NCBI GenBank assembly: GCA_034431495.1
Contig: DAOUDB010000103.1
Coordinates: 1-32,963, forward strand
Reading direction: 5' to 3'
Origin: Roseilinea sp034431495
GTDB lineage: Bacteria > Chloroflexota > Anaerolineae > J036 > Brachytrichaceae
Length of the DNA stretch: 32,963 nt
Within the stretch, counting starts at the first letter, position 1, and the number at the start of each line of letters is the position of its first letter. A program made the position numbers and the translations under genes. The notes under the pieces are model-generated. The model saw nothing but the letters and a program-made list of their open reading frames with translations, was not told where the DNA came from and ran no database searches. Of this stretch, positions 24,844-32,859 are shown piece by piece.

Positions 24844-27800
24844 ATGGATCAAGTTGACACAACTCCAAGCCGCACACACTCCATCACACTCGGTGATGTG
24901 TTCGGGCCGATGGCCGCCCGGCTTCCCCTCCCCGGCGCGCCATCATTGCTTATCCTCGACCCAGACCTCGCTGGCGAACTCATGACATCGTCCACAGCGC
25001 TGGCCGCCGAGGTGTCCCACGTGTTGGGCGACGCCGCGACCGATAGCGCCCCCGATGTGGGCGCTGCTCCCATGGTTGTTTTGAGCGCGCCCGACACGAC
25101 AATCCGATATTGCAGTCCCGCCCTCGCATCCCTGCTGGGCTTCGAGTCGGTGGCAGACTTGCTCAGCATCGGGCGCGGCTTGAACCTGCTGCCGGCCAAT
25201 GAGCAACAGGAAGGCATGGACGATCTCCAGAACCTGCTGGCGACCGGATGCGCAGCCGGCATGACTTATCACCTGACCTGTAGGAACGGCGCGCTGTGCC
25301 TGGTCGAGATTCGCGCTTCGGCGCTGGCGGACGCCCACGGCTCGATCCACGGCATCATCAGCATCATCCGAGACGTCCCCAGCCGCATCCCCCCTCAGGC
25401 GCCGGCGGAGATTGACCAGGCCATATCGCTGGACTGGCGCGCCCGCTGGGGGCCGTTGTTCGATCAATCTCCAATCGGCATGGTCATCGCCGGCCTCGAT
25501 GGGCGCTGCCTGGCGGCGAATCCAGCCTTCTGCCACATGATTGGCTACTCGGCCCAGGAACTGGCCGGGCAACATTTCCATTCTTTCAGCCACCCGGATG
25601 ATGTCGCTATCAGCCTGGAACAGGGCCGCCAGATGATCGAGGGCAGCCTGTCATCGTTCCAGATCGAAAAGCGGTATCTGCACAAAGACGGCCACACGAT
25701 CTGGGTCACGCTGAGCGCCTCTGTCCTGCGCAACCCCGACGGTGAACCCCTCGCAGTGTTGTCTCAGATTCAGGACATTACTGCGCACAAACTGGCCGAG
25801 CGCCAGGCGAAGATCTCTCTGGAACGCTATCGCGCCATCGTTGAAGACCAGACCGAGCTGATCTGTCGTTACCTGCCCGACACCACCCTGACATTCGTCA
25901 ACGAGGCGTATTGCCGTTACTTCGGACGCCAGCGCCAGGAGTTGCTTGGTCGTCGCTTTGCCCAGCCCAATCTCATCCCTGCCGAGGCGCTGGCCGAGAC
26001 GCAACAACGCTTGAGCCGGCTGAGCGCCGACAATCGCCTGCTCGTCCATGAACATCCTGTCCGGCGAGCCGACGGCGCCCTGCGCTGGATGCACTGGGTC
26101 AACCGTGCCATCGTCGATGACGCCGGGCAAGTCGTCGAGCTTCAGGCGATTGGCCGCGACATCACCGAGCGCAAGGAAATGGAAGAAGCGCTGCGCGAGA
26201 GCGAGGCGCGTTATCGCACCCTGGTCGAAACTGCCGCCGACGGGATTCTGATGGCCGATCTGCATGGGATCATTCAGTTTGCCAATCCACAGGCAGCCCA
26301 TTTGTACGGCTACGACAAGCCGGCCGAGATGATCGGGAAATCCGTCCTGGAGTTCACGTCGCGCGAAGATGTCCGAAATGCCTGGGCTCGAGCGGCCGTG
26401 ACGCGTGAGCGTGGCGTGTTGCGCGACATCATTCACCCCCAATTGCGACGCGATGGAACGCCGTTTATCGCCGAAAGCAGCGCGGCGCTCATACGCAATG
26501 CCAACAACGAGCCGGCCGCCTACCTGATCGTGGTGCGCGACGTGACCGAACGTCAACGGGTCGAGCGCGCCGAGCGCGAGCAGCGTGTCCTGGCCGAGGC
26601 CCTGCGCGACACAGCCGCTGCCCTGACCGGCACCCTGGAATACGAGGAAGTTCTCGACCGCATTCTGGACAACGCAGGACGTGTGATCCCTCATGACACC
26701 ACGCATGCCGTCTGCAGCAACATCATGTTGCTCGATCCCCCCTGTCCGGTTGGCGCTGCGCCAGACCCTGCAGCCGGCGTTGTAGCCCGCATCGTGCGGG
26801 CCAGAGGATATCCCACCGACCAGACAGGCCGGCCTGCTTTTACGCCTGACCTCCCCGTGTCCGAGATCAACGGTTTCTGCCACATGATCGCTTCGGGCGA
26901 GTCGTTGTTGGTGCGCGACACACATACTGACGCCAACTGGGCGCAATACCCCGAGACGGAATGGCTGCGTTCCTATGTCGGCGCCCCCATGATCGTTAGG
27001 GGCACAGTGCTGGGCTTTCTGAACCTCGACAGCGCCATACCAGAGCTTTTCAGCGCACATGACATCAGCCGGCTGCGCGCATTTGCCGACCAGGCCGCGG
27101 TTGCCATCTCCAATGCGCAGCTGTTTGAATCGCAGCGGCAGAGCGTGGCGCGCCTGACCCGGCTTCATCAGGCCGGCCTGGCAGTGGCCCAGACGACATC
27201 CATGGACGATCTGCTGTCTGCCATCGCCCGTCAGGCTGTCCAACTGACCGGCGCCGATGCCGCTGTGCTCAGCCGCTTCGACGGCGTCGGGCATCTCATC
27301 GGCGCGGCAGTGGAGGGTCTGTCGCAGTCGATGATCGGCGTGCGCGTGGCGCTCGGCGAAGGATTGAGCGGCCGCGCTGCAGCCTTGCGCACCCCCCAGC
27401 GGATCAATGATTATCGGAAATGGGGGCACCACGTCGATCTGGTGAGTAGCCTGGGCTTTCAATCCGGCGCGGCAGTACCGCTGGTCTGGCAAGACCGGCT
27501 GATTGGCGCGCTGGCCGTCATCAGCCGGCAACCCATTGACATGACGGATGAGGATATCAACATGCTGGCGCTGTTTGGCACCCTGGCCGCAGCCAGCCTG
27601 GCGTTGCGCAGCGCACTCGACGACGCCCGCCGGCGCGAGTCAGAGGCGCGCGATCTGGCCCGCCAACTGGTGAGCGCCCGCGACGACGAGCGCAACAACA
27701 TTGCCGAGCACTTGCACAACACGATTGGTCATCTGTTATTGACTCTGCAAAAAACGATCCGTTCCGGCCACGCTTCATCAAGCGCCGATGATGCTGGCGG

Positions 27801-28950
27801 CGGGACACTTCAGGCCAGCCTCGACCTGTTGAACGAAGTCAGCGAGCAGGTGCACGCGCTGGCAATGGACCTGGACTCCGAGGTGTTGGAGCAGTCCGGC
27901 ATCGCCGCAGCCGGTCGGCGCTACGTGGAGCGCATGGCCGCCTCGGCGCACCGGCCGATCCGCTTTCACACGACCGGCCGTGTCCGGTGCATGCCCATCG
28001 AGATCGACCGCGTCCTTTTTCGCGGACTGAAAGAGGCGCTGACAAATGCGCTGCAACATGCGCAGGCCGGGGAGATCTCTGCCCAATTGCACATCGGCTC
28101 TCGTTCAGCTCGCTTGACGGTGCAGGATGACGGCATCGGCTTCGATCCATCGATCCTCGATCTGGACAGCAACCCAGCCCTGTCATTCGGATTGGCCGGC
28201 CTGCGCCGCCAGGCAAGCCTGTTGGCTGGCGACTTCAGCGTCGAGAGCGCGCCGGGCAAAGGCACTACTATCGTCCTGGAGATTCCCTTGCCGGTAGATC
28301 CACTGCGTGATGGGCAGAGTGTGCGCGTCCTCATCGCGGACGCTCACGATGTCACCCGCCGCGGGCTGGTTGCCACATTGCGCGAGACCGGCGAGTACGA
28401 ATGCGTCGAGGCCCGTGACGGCCTGTCAGCGGTGCACCTGGCCGAGATGAGCCGGCAAGATGTGGCCCTGATCAGCGTCGACCTGCCCGAACTGAACGGA
28501 ATCGAAGCAGCCCGGCAGATTGTGGCCACGATGGAGAACACGGCTGTCATCATGCTGTCCTTCGATCACATCCAGCAGGCTCTGGAGCAAGCCAGACGAA
28601 TTGGCGCGCGGGGATTTCTGCTCAAGTCGGCCAGCAGTCAGGAGTTGTTGCAAGCGTTGCGGAGCGTGCGCGCCGGCGAGATGTTTTACAGCCCCGGCCT
28701 GGCCGGGGCCATTCGTAGCCTCCAAGAGGAGCCGGATGCTCACGATGCCTTGGCGTCACTCACAACACGTGAACGCGAAGTCCTCGAATTGATCGTCAAC
28801 GGCTATCGCAACAGGCAGATCGCTGAGCGGCTGGGGATTAGCGTGCGCACGGTCGAGGTGCATCGTCGCAATATCATGGACAAGCTCGGCGCAAGAAGCC
28901 TGGCTCAACTTATCAAGCAGGCCTCCCGCCGCGACGGGGCGCACCTGTAA
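24844..28950 (+). CDS. One-chain PAS4-GAF2-histidine kinase-receiver-LuxR regulator with degenerate receiver
   Basis: A 1368-residue cytoplasmic protein with no membrane segment. Order: PAS domains at about 74-180, 198-316, 329-441 and 456-569; GAF domains at 587-763 and 769-923; a HisKA_3 helix pair with His958; a HATPase with N-box EALTNALQHA, DDGIGFD and FGLAGL (about 1056-1150); a NarL-type receiver (1160-1290); and a LuxR/GerE helix-turn-helix (1306-1365, LTTREREVLEL...VEVHRRNIMDKLG). It thus joins a NarX-like kinase to its would-be NarL-like regulator. The receiver is abnormal: the acidic pair reads Asp1166-Ala1167 and the phospho-acceptor position is Ser1211, while Ser1239 and Lys1261 keep NarL spacing. 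Beside the phospho-His the usual Asp/Glu is Asn959. Phosphotransfer may therefore be lost or altered. The ligands are unknown. A hairpin follows the stop. Confidence 0.93.
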   Translation: MDQVDTTPSRTHSITLGDVFGPMAARLPLPGAPSLLILDPDLAGELMTSSTALAAEVSHVLGDAATDSAPDVGAAPMVVLSAPDTTIRYCSPALASLLGFESVADLLSIGRGLNLLPANEQQEGMDDLQNLLATGCAAGMTYHLTCRNGALCLVEIRASALADAHGSIHGIISIIRDVPSRIPPQAPAEIDQAISLDWRARWGPLFDQSPIGMVIAGLDGRCLAANPAFCHMIGYSAQELAGQHFHSFSHPDDVAISLEQGRQMIEGSLSSFQIEKRYLHKDGHTIWVTLSASVLRNPDGEPLAVLSQIQDITAHKLAERQAKISLERYRAIVEDQTELICRYLPDTTLTFVNEAYCRYFGRQRQELLGRRFAQPNLIPAEALAETQQRLSRLSADNRLLVHEHPVRRADGALRWMHWVNRAIVDDAGQVVELQAIGRDITERKEMEEALRESEARYRTLVETAADGILMADLHGIIQFANPQAAHLYGYDKPAEMIGKSVLEFTSREDVRNAWARAAVTRERGVLRDIIHPQLRRDGTPFIAESSAALIRNANNEPAAYLIVVRDVTERQRVERAEREQRVLAEALRDTAAALTGTLEYEEVLDRILDNAGRVIPHDTTHAVCSNIMLLDPPCPVGAAPDPAAGVVARIVRARGYPTDQTGRPAFTPDLPVSEINGFCHMIASGESLLVRDTHTDANWAQYPETEWLRSYVGAPMIVRGTVLGFLNLDSAIPELFSAHDISRLRAFADQAAVAISNAQLFESQRQSVARLTRLHQAGLAVAQTTSMDDLLSAIARQAVQLTGADAAVLSRFDGVGHLIGAAVEGLSQSMIGVRVALGEGLSGRAAALRTPQRINDYRKWGHHVDLVSSLGFQSGAAVPLVWQDRLIGALAVISRQPIDMTDEDINMLALFGTLAAASLALRSALDDARRRESEARDLARQLVSARDDERNNIAEHLHNTIGHLLLTLQKTIRSGHASSSADDAGGGTLQASLDLLNEVSEQVHALAMDLDSEVLEQSGIAAAGRRYVERMAASAHRPIRFHTTGRVRCMPIEIDRVLFRGLKEALTNALQHAQAGEISAQLHIGSRSARLTVQDDGIGFDPSILDLDSNPALSFGLAGLRRQASLLAGDFSVESAPGKGTTIVLEIPLPVDPLRDGQSVRVLIADAHDVTRRGLVATLRETGEYECVEARDGLSAVHLAEMSRQDVALISVDLPELNGIEAARQIVATMENTAVIMLSFDHIQQALEQARRIGARGFLLKSASSQELLQALRSVRAGEMFYSPGLAGAIRSLQEEPDAHDALASLTTREREVLELIVNGYRNRQIAERLGISVRTVEVHRRNIMDKLGARSLAQLIKQASRRDGAHL

Positions 28951-28959
28951 CGATCTCCT

Positions 28960-28974
28960 CTCCCCCCAGGGGAG
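28960..28974 (+). terminator. Short GC hairpin after the sensor gene
   Basis: CTCCCC (28960-28965) pairs with GGGGAG (28969-28974) around a three-base loop, ten bases after the TAA. There is no T-tract. A further 14-bp perfect palindrome, GCGTCCGCGGACGC, at 28995-29008 could add to termination. Confidence 0.45.
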
Positions 28975-29097
28975 GCGATCCAGATGCGCCTGCCGCGTCC
29001 GCGGACGCAGTCCGCAATGACCCGTGCTACATGGTCTGCCTCGAGTCATGACATGCGGCACGGCATCTGTTCACGATGATAGTATTCGCAGATCACT

Positions 29098-29124
29098 TGT
29101 GAATACCGATTAGTACGTATCGCG
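29098..29124 (+). promoter_or_regulatory. 27-bp direct repeat, copy 2 (possible regulator site)
   Basis: It matches 24377-24403 at 22 of 27 positions, conserving TGTGAATAC, GATT and TACGTA. A GTATTC (29082-29087)/GAATAC (29101-29106) inverted repeat overlaps its left end. It lies about 150 bp beyond the sensor gene stop. Confidence 0.45.
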
Positions 29125-29217
29125 CAAATTGACACGCCTGGCCGGCATTGTGGACTTCATCCGCTGCTCGCCACCTACCCATGCCCCCGAGTTCGCGTCA
29201 CAAGTTGCCCACGTGGG

Positions 29218-29237
29218 ATGGATCAGATGTGATCCAT
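29218..29237. repeat. 8-bp perfect inverted repeat ATGGATCA/TGATCCAT
   Basis: Two 8-bp arms flank GATG. The dyad lies 49 bp past the stop of the minus-strand dehydrogenase, so it could end that transcript or bind a dimeric regulator. Single ATGGATCA half-sites also occur near 24250 and at the sensor start codon. Confidence 0.45.
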
Positions 29238-29285
29238 ACATACAACTCACAATGACGGGTATAGTCCGCATTTGGCACATTTGGA

Positions 29286-30338
29286 TCAAGCGTCCGCCTG
29301 CCCCGGCTGCAAGACAACCTTGACCAGATCCTCTGGTTGCGTCACCAGCCGCTCGAAAAACCGCGCCCCCTCAGACAGTGGCGCAAGATGGATCATATCG
29401 CGCACGCGCACCTGACCCGACGCAATCAGCTCTACGGCGCGCAGGAAGTCGTCGTCGGTGTAGGCATAGCTGCCGCGAATGTGCAGCTCCCGATTGACAA
29501 CGGGCAGGAAATTGAGTGTCGTTTCGCCCTTGCCCAGCCCGATCAACACGAGCGTGCCACCCGGCGCAAGCGCAGCCACGCCCTGCTGGCGAGTGACCGG
29601 CGCGCCGGCGGTGTCCACGATGAACTCTGCGCCCCATCCGCCGGTGAGGGCTTTCACACGCTCGACCACATCTTCCACGCTGCTTTGCACAGTGTGCGTC
29701 GCGCCCATCTCGCGCGCCATCTGCAATCGATGCGCCACCAAATCGGTGACGATGACGTTGGACGCGCCGGCCAGTCTGGCGAGTTGCGCAGCCAGCAGAC
29801 CCTGCGGCCCGGCCCCCAGCACCACCACAGTGCGCAGCAGCGGCGGCGCCATCGTCCTGAAGACGTGCGCCTGCACGGCCAGCGTCTCGGTCATCGTCGC
29901 ATCCAGGTCACTCACCTGCGCCGGCAATGTGAACACGCGATCGGCCGGCGCGCAGACAAGATCGGCAAATGCGCCGGCGCGCTCGATCCCCAGAACCGTC
30001 ATGTTCGGGCAGATGTTGGTCTGGCCGGCGCGGCAGGCCGGGCACACGCCGCAGGGAATGAGCGGCTGCACCACCACGCGGTCGCCGGGGGTCAGGCCCT
30101 CCTGCGCGCCGCGCCGCGCCCCCTTGCCGACCTCGACCACTTGGCCGGAAAACTCATGCCCCATGATGAGCGGGATGTGTGCGTTGCGGCGCGGGCTGTG
30201 GCCCACGTAGCCGCTCAAGTCCGAGCCACAGATACCGCAGGCGTGAACGCGAATCAAGACTTCGCCGGGGCCGGGCTGTGGCGCGGGGACATCCTCGACT
30301 GCAAGTCGGCGAGCGCCGTGAAAAACGAGTGCTTCCAT
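29286..30338 (-). CDS. Zinc-dependent alcohol/polyol dehydrogenase (MDR family)
   Basis: A 350-residue medium-chain dehydrogenase of the threonine/sorbitol dehydrogenase type, oxidising an alcohol with NAD(P)+. Catalytic-zinc residues are visible as Cys37 in CGICGSD and His61-Glu62 in GHEFSG. The structural-zinc site is the set Cys96, Cys99, Cys102 and Cys110 in CGVCPACRAGQTNIC. The Rossmann glycine motif is VVVLGAGPQG. Both metal sites are complete. ATG at 30338 is chosen because MEALVFHG is the normal family N-terminus; a longer frame upstream overlaps the neighbouring gene. It lies 14 bp after the small hypothetical gene, so the two are probably one operon. The substrate cannot be inferred. 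Confidence 0.93.
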   Translation of the reverse strand: MEALVFHGARRLAVEDVPAPQPGPGEVLIRVHACGICGSDLSGYVGHSPRRNAHIPLIMGHEFSGQVVEVGKGARRGAQEGLTPGDRVVVQPLIPCGVCPACRAGQTNICPNMTVLGIERAGAFADLVCAPADRVFTLPAQVSDLDATMTETLAVQAHVFRTMAPPLLRTVVVLGAGPQGLLAAQLARLAGASNVIVTDLVAHRLQMAREMGATHTVQSSVEDVVERVKALTGGWGAEFIVDTAGAPVTRQQGVAALAPGGTLVLIGLGKGETTLNFLPVVNRELHIRGSYAYTDDDFLRAVELIASGQVRVRDMIHLAPLSEGARFFERLVTQPEDLVKVVLQPGQADA

Positions 30339-30352
30339 GCGCCTATTGTCGC

Positions 30353-30721
30353 TCAGTCCGCGTCGAGGAGCAGGAGATTGAGTGTCTCGCGCGCGGCCGG
30401 CAGGGTCTGCATGGCAGCCCAATTGTCCACCACATCGGCGGCGCGCTCGATCGTCAGCAGCCGGGCCAGTGGATCTTCGCGGGCCGGCTCACGCCCGATG
30501 CGGGTGCGCGGCCAGTATGCGGCCAGTCGGGCTTCGAAAGCAGGCCACGCTGCCAGCAGCCGGCGCCGCAGGTGGGCATGAGCAACTTCATCGGCCGGCG
30601 TGGCTTGGCCCCCGCGATACACACGCACGATCAGCGCCTCCAGTTCATCCCAGTGCAGGACGAATTCGATCAGCGCCGATTCCCTGACGCGCGCCATGAG
30701 AGATCGAGTAAAAGGGTTCAT
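30353..30721 (-). CDS. Small hypothetical protein upstream of the dehydrogenase
   Basis: A 122-residue, mostly helical, Arg- and Ala-rich protein beginning MNPFTRSLMARVRESALIE. It has no signal peptide, Cys pairs or recognisable motif, and I do not recognise the family. The codon bias matches its neighbours and the gene ends 14 bp before the dehydrogenase start, which supports it being real and co-transcribed. A longer frame back to 30763 exists, but ATG at 30721 is the more natural start. No clear ribosome site is seen. Confidence 0.6.
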   Translation of the reverse strand: MNPFTRSLMARVRESALIEFVLHWDELEALIVRVYRGGQATPADEVAHAHLRRRLLAAWPAFEARLAAYWPRTRIGREPAREDPLARLLTIERAADVVDNWAAMQTLPAARETLNLLLLDAD

Positions 30722-30874
30722 TCGATCATAGTGTAGGGTAAACCGCCGGGCTTGCCCATCCACAGCGACACGACACTGCGGCTTCGACTTATACTGCGCC
30801 CCACAACACAGGCGTTCCGTGCGGCGAACTGCGCCACAGGCGCCACCCCAACTCTATTCTGACGGGAGCAACCT

Positions 30875-31258
30875 ATGTCCAAACAACTGATTGACACACA
30901 AGGCGTAGCCCGCACCGGCGGCGCATATTCGCCGTGCCTGCGCGCCGGCGACTTCGTGTTCGTGGCCGGCCAGGGCCCCATCGACCCCGCCACCGGCCAG
31001 ATAGTCGGCGCAACCATCGAAGAACAGACTGCCCAGGTGTTGGAGAACATCAAGAACATCCTGGCGGCAGCCGGCGCGTCTATGGCCGATGTCGTCAAAT
31101 CCACCGTCCACCTGAGCGACCTCGGTCTGTTTGATCGCTACAACAAGGTCTACGCAACGTATTTCCCGGACCCCAAGCCGGTGCGCACCACGGTGGGCAG
31201 CCAGTTGCTGGGCATCATGGTCGAGATCGATGTGATCGCCTACGTCGGCGACAGGTAG
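30875..31258 (+). CDS. ridA: RidA/YjgF/UK114-family enamine/imine deaminase
   Basis: RidA hydrolyses reactive enamine/imine intermediates released by PLP enzymes such as threonine dehydratase, protecting other PLP enzymes. The 127-residue length is typical of this trimeric cytosolic protein. Seen are the N-terminal AYSPCLRAGDFVFVAGQGP, the middle TAQVLENIKNILAAAG and the C-terminal PVRTTVGSQLLG...VEIDVIAYV, in which the Arg of VRTTV is the conserved substrate-binding residue. GGGAG lies a few bases before the ATG. It is flanked by minus-strand genes on both sides and so is its own transcription unit. Some family members are not deaminases, but the key Arg and Glu are both kept here. Confidence 0.93.
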   Translation: MSKQLIDTQGVARTGGAYSPCLRAGDFVFVAGQGPIDPATGQIVGATIEEQTAQVLENIKNILAAAGASMADVVKSTVHLSDLGLFDRYNKVYATYFPDPKPVRTTVGSQLLGIMVEIDVIAYVGDR

Positions 31259-31271
31259 GCCGAGCGTCACA

Positions 31272-32009
31272 TCAGGGTCTCTCCAGTCCATGCGCTTCGA
31301 GCAGGCGCTCGTCACGCAACAGCGCCTCGGTCGGCCCGTCTGCCACAACGCGCCCTTCATCCATCACGATCATGCGCGGGAAGAATTCCTGGACCAGCCG
31401 CAGGTCGTGCGTGGAGGCCAGTAGCGTCTGCGGCAGTGTGCGCAACAGGGTAATCAGTCCGCGCCGGGCGCGTGGGTCGAGTCCGGCCGACGGTTCATCC
31501 ATCACCAGGATGTCCGGCTGCATCGCCAGCACCGTGGCGATGGCGATACGTTTCTTCTCGCCCACGCTGAGATGATGCGAGACGCGCCGGGCAAAGCCAC
31601 TCATCTGCACAGCAGCCAGCGCTTCATCCACGCGCCGGCGCACCTCAGCCTCTGGCAGACCTTGATAGATTGGGCCAAACGCGACATCTTCAAACACCGT
31701 CGGGGAGAAAAGCTGATCGTCAGGCGATTGGAACACCAGCCCGACTTGCGCCCGCACGCGCCCAAGGGTGGATTCGGTGACCGGCTGGCCGTAGATGCGC
31801 ACCACGCCTGTGGCTGCATGGCGGCCCTGTGTATGGCCGGCCAGCAGAATGCCATTCAGATGCAGCATCAGCGTGGTCTTGCCGGCTCCGTTCGGCCCGA
31901 CCAGCGCAGCTTTCTCGCCGGCCTCCACACGCAAAGACACATCGCGCAGGGCCTGTCGCCCGTCGGGATACCAGTAAGATAGATGCTCGATTTCAATCGC
32001 CGGCGTCAT
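31272..32009 (-). CDS. cbiO: ECF-type cobalt/nickel transporter ATPase CbiO
   Basis: A 245-residue ATPase of an energy-coupling-factor importer. Motifs are Walker A GPNGAGKTT (38-46), the Q-loop VFQSPDDQLFSPTVFEDVAFGP, which is diagnostic for CbiO/EcfA, the signature LSVGEKKR (Val where Gly is usual, seen in some CbiO proteins), Walker B ILVMDEP and the STHD switch. ATG at 32009 gives the standard N-terminus; the same frame stays open upstream but overlaps cbiQ. It follows cbiQ by 28 bp, so the pair is one unit with the S-component gene probably beyond the right edge. The metal (Co or Ni) is inferred from the family. Confidence 0.92.
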   Translation of the reverse strand: MTPAIEIEHLSYWYPDGRQALRDVSLRVEAGEKAALVGPNGAGKTTLMLHLNGILLAGHTQGRHAATGVVRIYGQPVTESTLGRVRAQVGLVFQSPDDQLFSPTVFEDVAFGPIYQGLPEAEVRRRVDEALAAVQMSGFARRVSHHLSVGEKKRIAIATVLAMQPDILVMDEPSAGLDPRARRGLITLLRTLPQTLLASTHDLRLVQEFFPRMIVMDEGRVVADGPTEALLRDERLLEAHGLERP

Positions 32010-32037
32010 GGGTTGGGTAAGTTGTTGAGGGCGGCCC

Positions 32038-32844
32038 TCATCTCCAAAGCAGGTAGCCGATGGCAACCAGCGCGCACAAGACCAACAGGCCGGCGCACAA
32101 CACGCCCCAGGCCGCTGCCGTGAGAGGCGGCAAAGGCAGGCTGCGCGCCTCGCCGTCGTAGCCGCGCGACAGCATGGCCGCGTAGATGCGATCGGCGCGG
32201 TCGAACGCGCGCAGGAACAGGTTGCCGGCCATGCCACCGGTGACCCTGGCCCGCCACACCACGCTACCGCCTGTGCGCACGTCGGGTCGGCCGGGATTCG
32301 CGCTGCGCGCCGCGCGCGCCTGCATCAGGCGCAAGGTTTCATCTACCAGCACAAACAGGTAACGCCACATCAATCCGAAGATGGTCACCAGCAGGCGCGG
32401 CGTCTTGACTGCCCGCATGGCCACGAGCAGTTGCGGAAACGGGGTGCTGGCTGTCAGGACGATGGCCGCCTGCACCGACATCCACGACTTCAGCACAATG
32501 CTGACGAAGCGGGTCAAGCCGGCCTGGCTGATCGTGATTTCCCACGGCCCGGCCGGCAGCGCAAACACAGCCGGCCCGTCCACCGTCAACAACAACGGCA
32601 ACGCCGCCAACACGAACGGTAGGGCAAGCAGCGAGCGGCGCAACACATAGCCGATGCCCAGATCAGACAGGATGGCCGCACTGATCACAATGGCAAGCAA
32701 CAACACATATACCGGCCACGCGCCGGCCGGTGTCAGTGAGGCCGACAAAATGAACGCAATCGCCAGAATGAACTTGGCGCGCGGATCGAGCCGATGAACC
32801 GGGCTGTCGCGGTGGCGATATGGATCGGTGAAGTGCAGGTGCAT
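32038..32844 (-). CDS. cbiQ: ECF transporter transmembrane component CbiQ
   Basis: A 268-residue membrane protein with about six hydrophobic helices that couples the CbiO ATPase to a substrate-binding S component. The N-terminal SPVHRLDPRAKFILA and the cytoplasmic coupling segments LMQARAARS and AMLSRGYDGEA (the A-R-G-type motifs that dock into the ATPase) identify it as CbiQ/EcfT. A ~25-residue Arg/Gly/Pro-rich linker joins the two coupling segments. The start at 32844 lacks a good ribosome site, and a 7-bp repeat array begins 16 bp upstream, so the gene is either coupled to a further upstream gene (cbiM-like, outside the window) or the repeat has separated it from its promoter. Confidence 0.92.
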   Translation of the reverse strand: MHLHFTDPYRHRDSPVHRLDPRAKFILAIAFILSASLTPAGAWPVYVLLLAIVISAAILSDLGIGYVLRRSLLALPFVLAALPLLLTVDGPAVFALPAGPWEITISQAGLTRFVSIVLKSWMSVQAAIVLTASTPFPQLLVAMRAVKTPRLLVTIFGLMWRYLFVLVDETLRLMQARAARSANPGRPDVRTGGSVVWRARVTGGMAGNLFLRAFDRADRIYAAMLSRGYDGEARSLPLPPLTAAAWGVLCAGLLVLCALVAIGYLLWR

Positions 32845-32859
32845 GCGGGGGTCAGGAGT

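Larger units (their letters stand above)
28951..29285. other. Convergent 335-bp gap after the sensor gene
   Basis: No gene is supported. The gap holds a hairpin at 28960-28974, a palindrome at 28995-29008, copy 2 of the TACGTA repeat and an 8-bp dyad at 29218-29237, which is unusually rich in dyad elements for a gap between two gene ends. Confidence 0.6.

Noticed and set aside
24276..24879. Short frames (78 codons plus, 148 codons minus) in the gap before the sensor gene
   Set aside because: No ribosome site, no family resemblance, Cys/Ser-rich composition unlike the neighbouring genes, and overlap with regulatory-looking repeats.
25651..27531. 626-codon minus-strand frame inside the sensor gene
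   Set aside because: It lies entirely within well-defined PAS and GAF domains of the plus-strand gene and has no recognisable motif.
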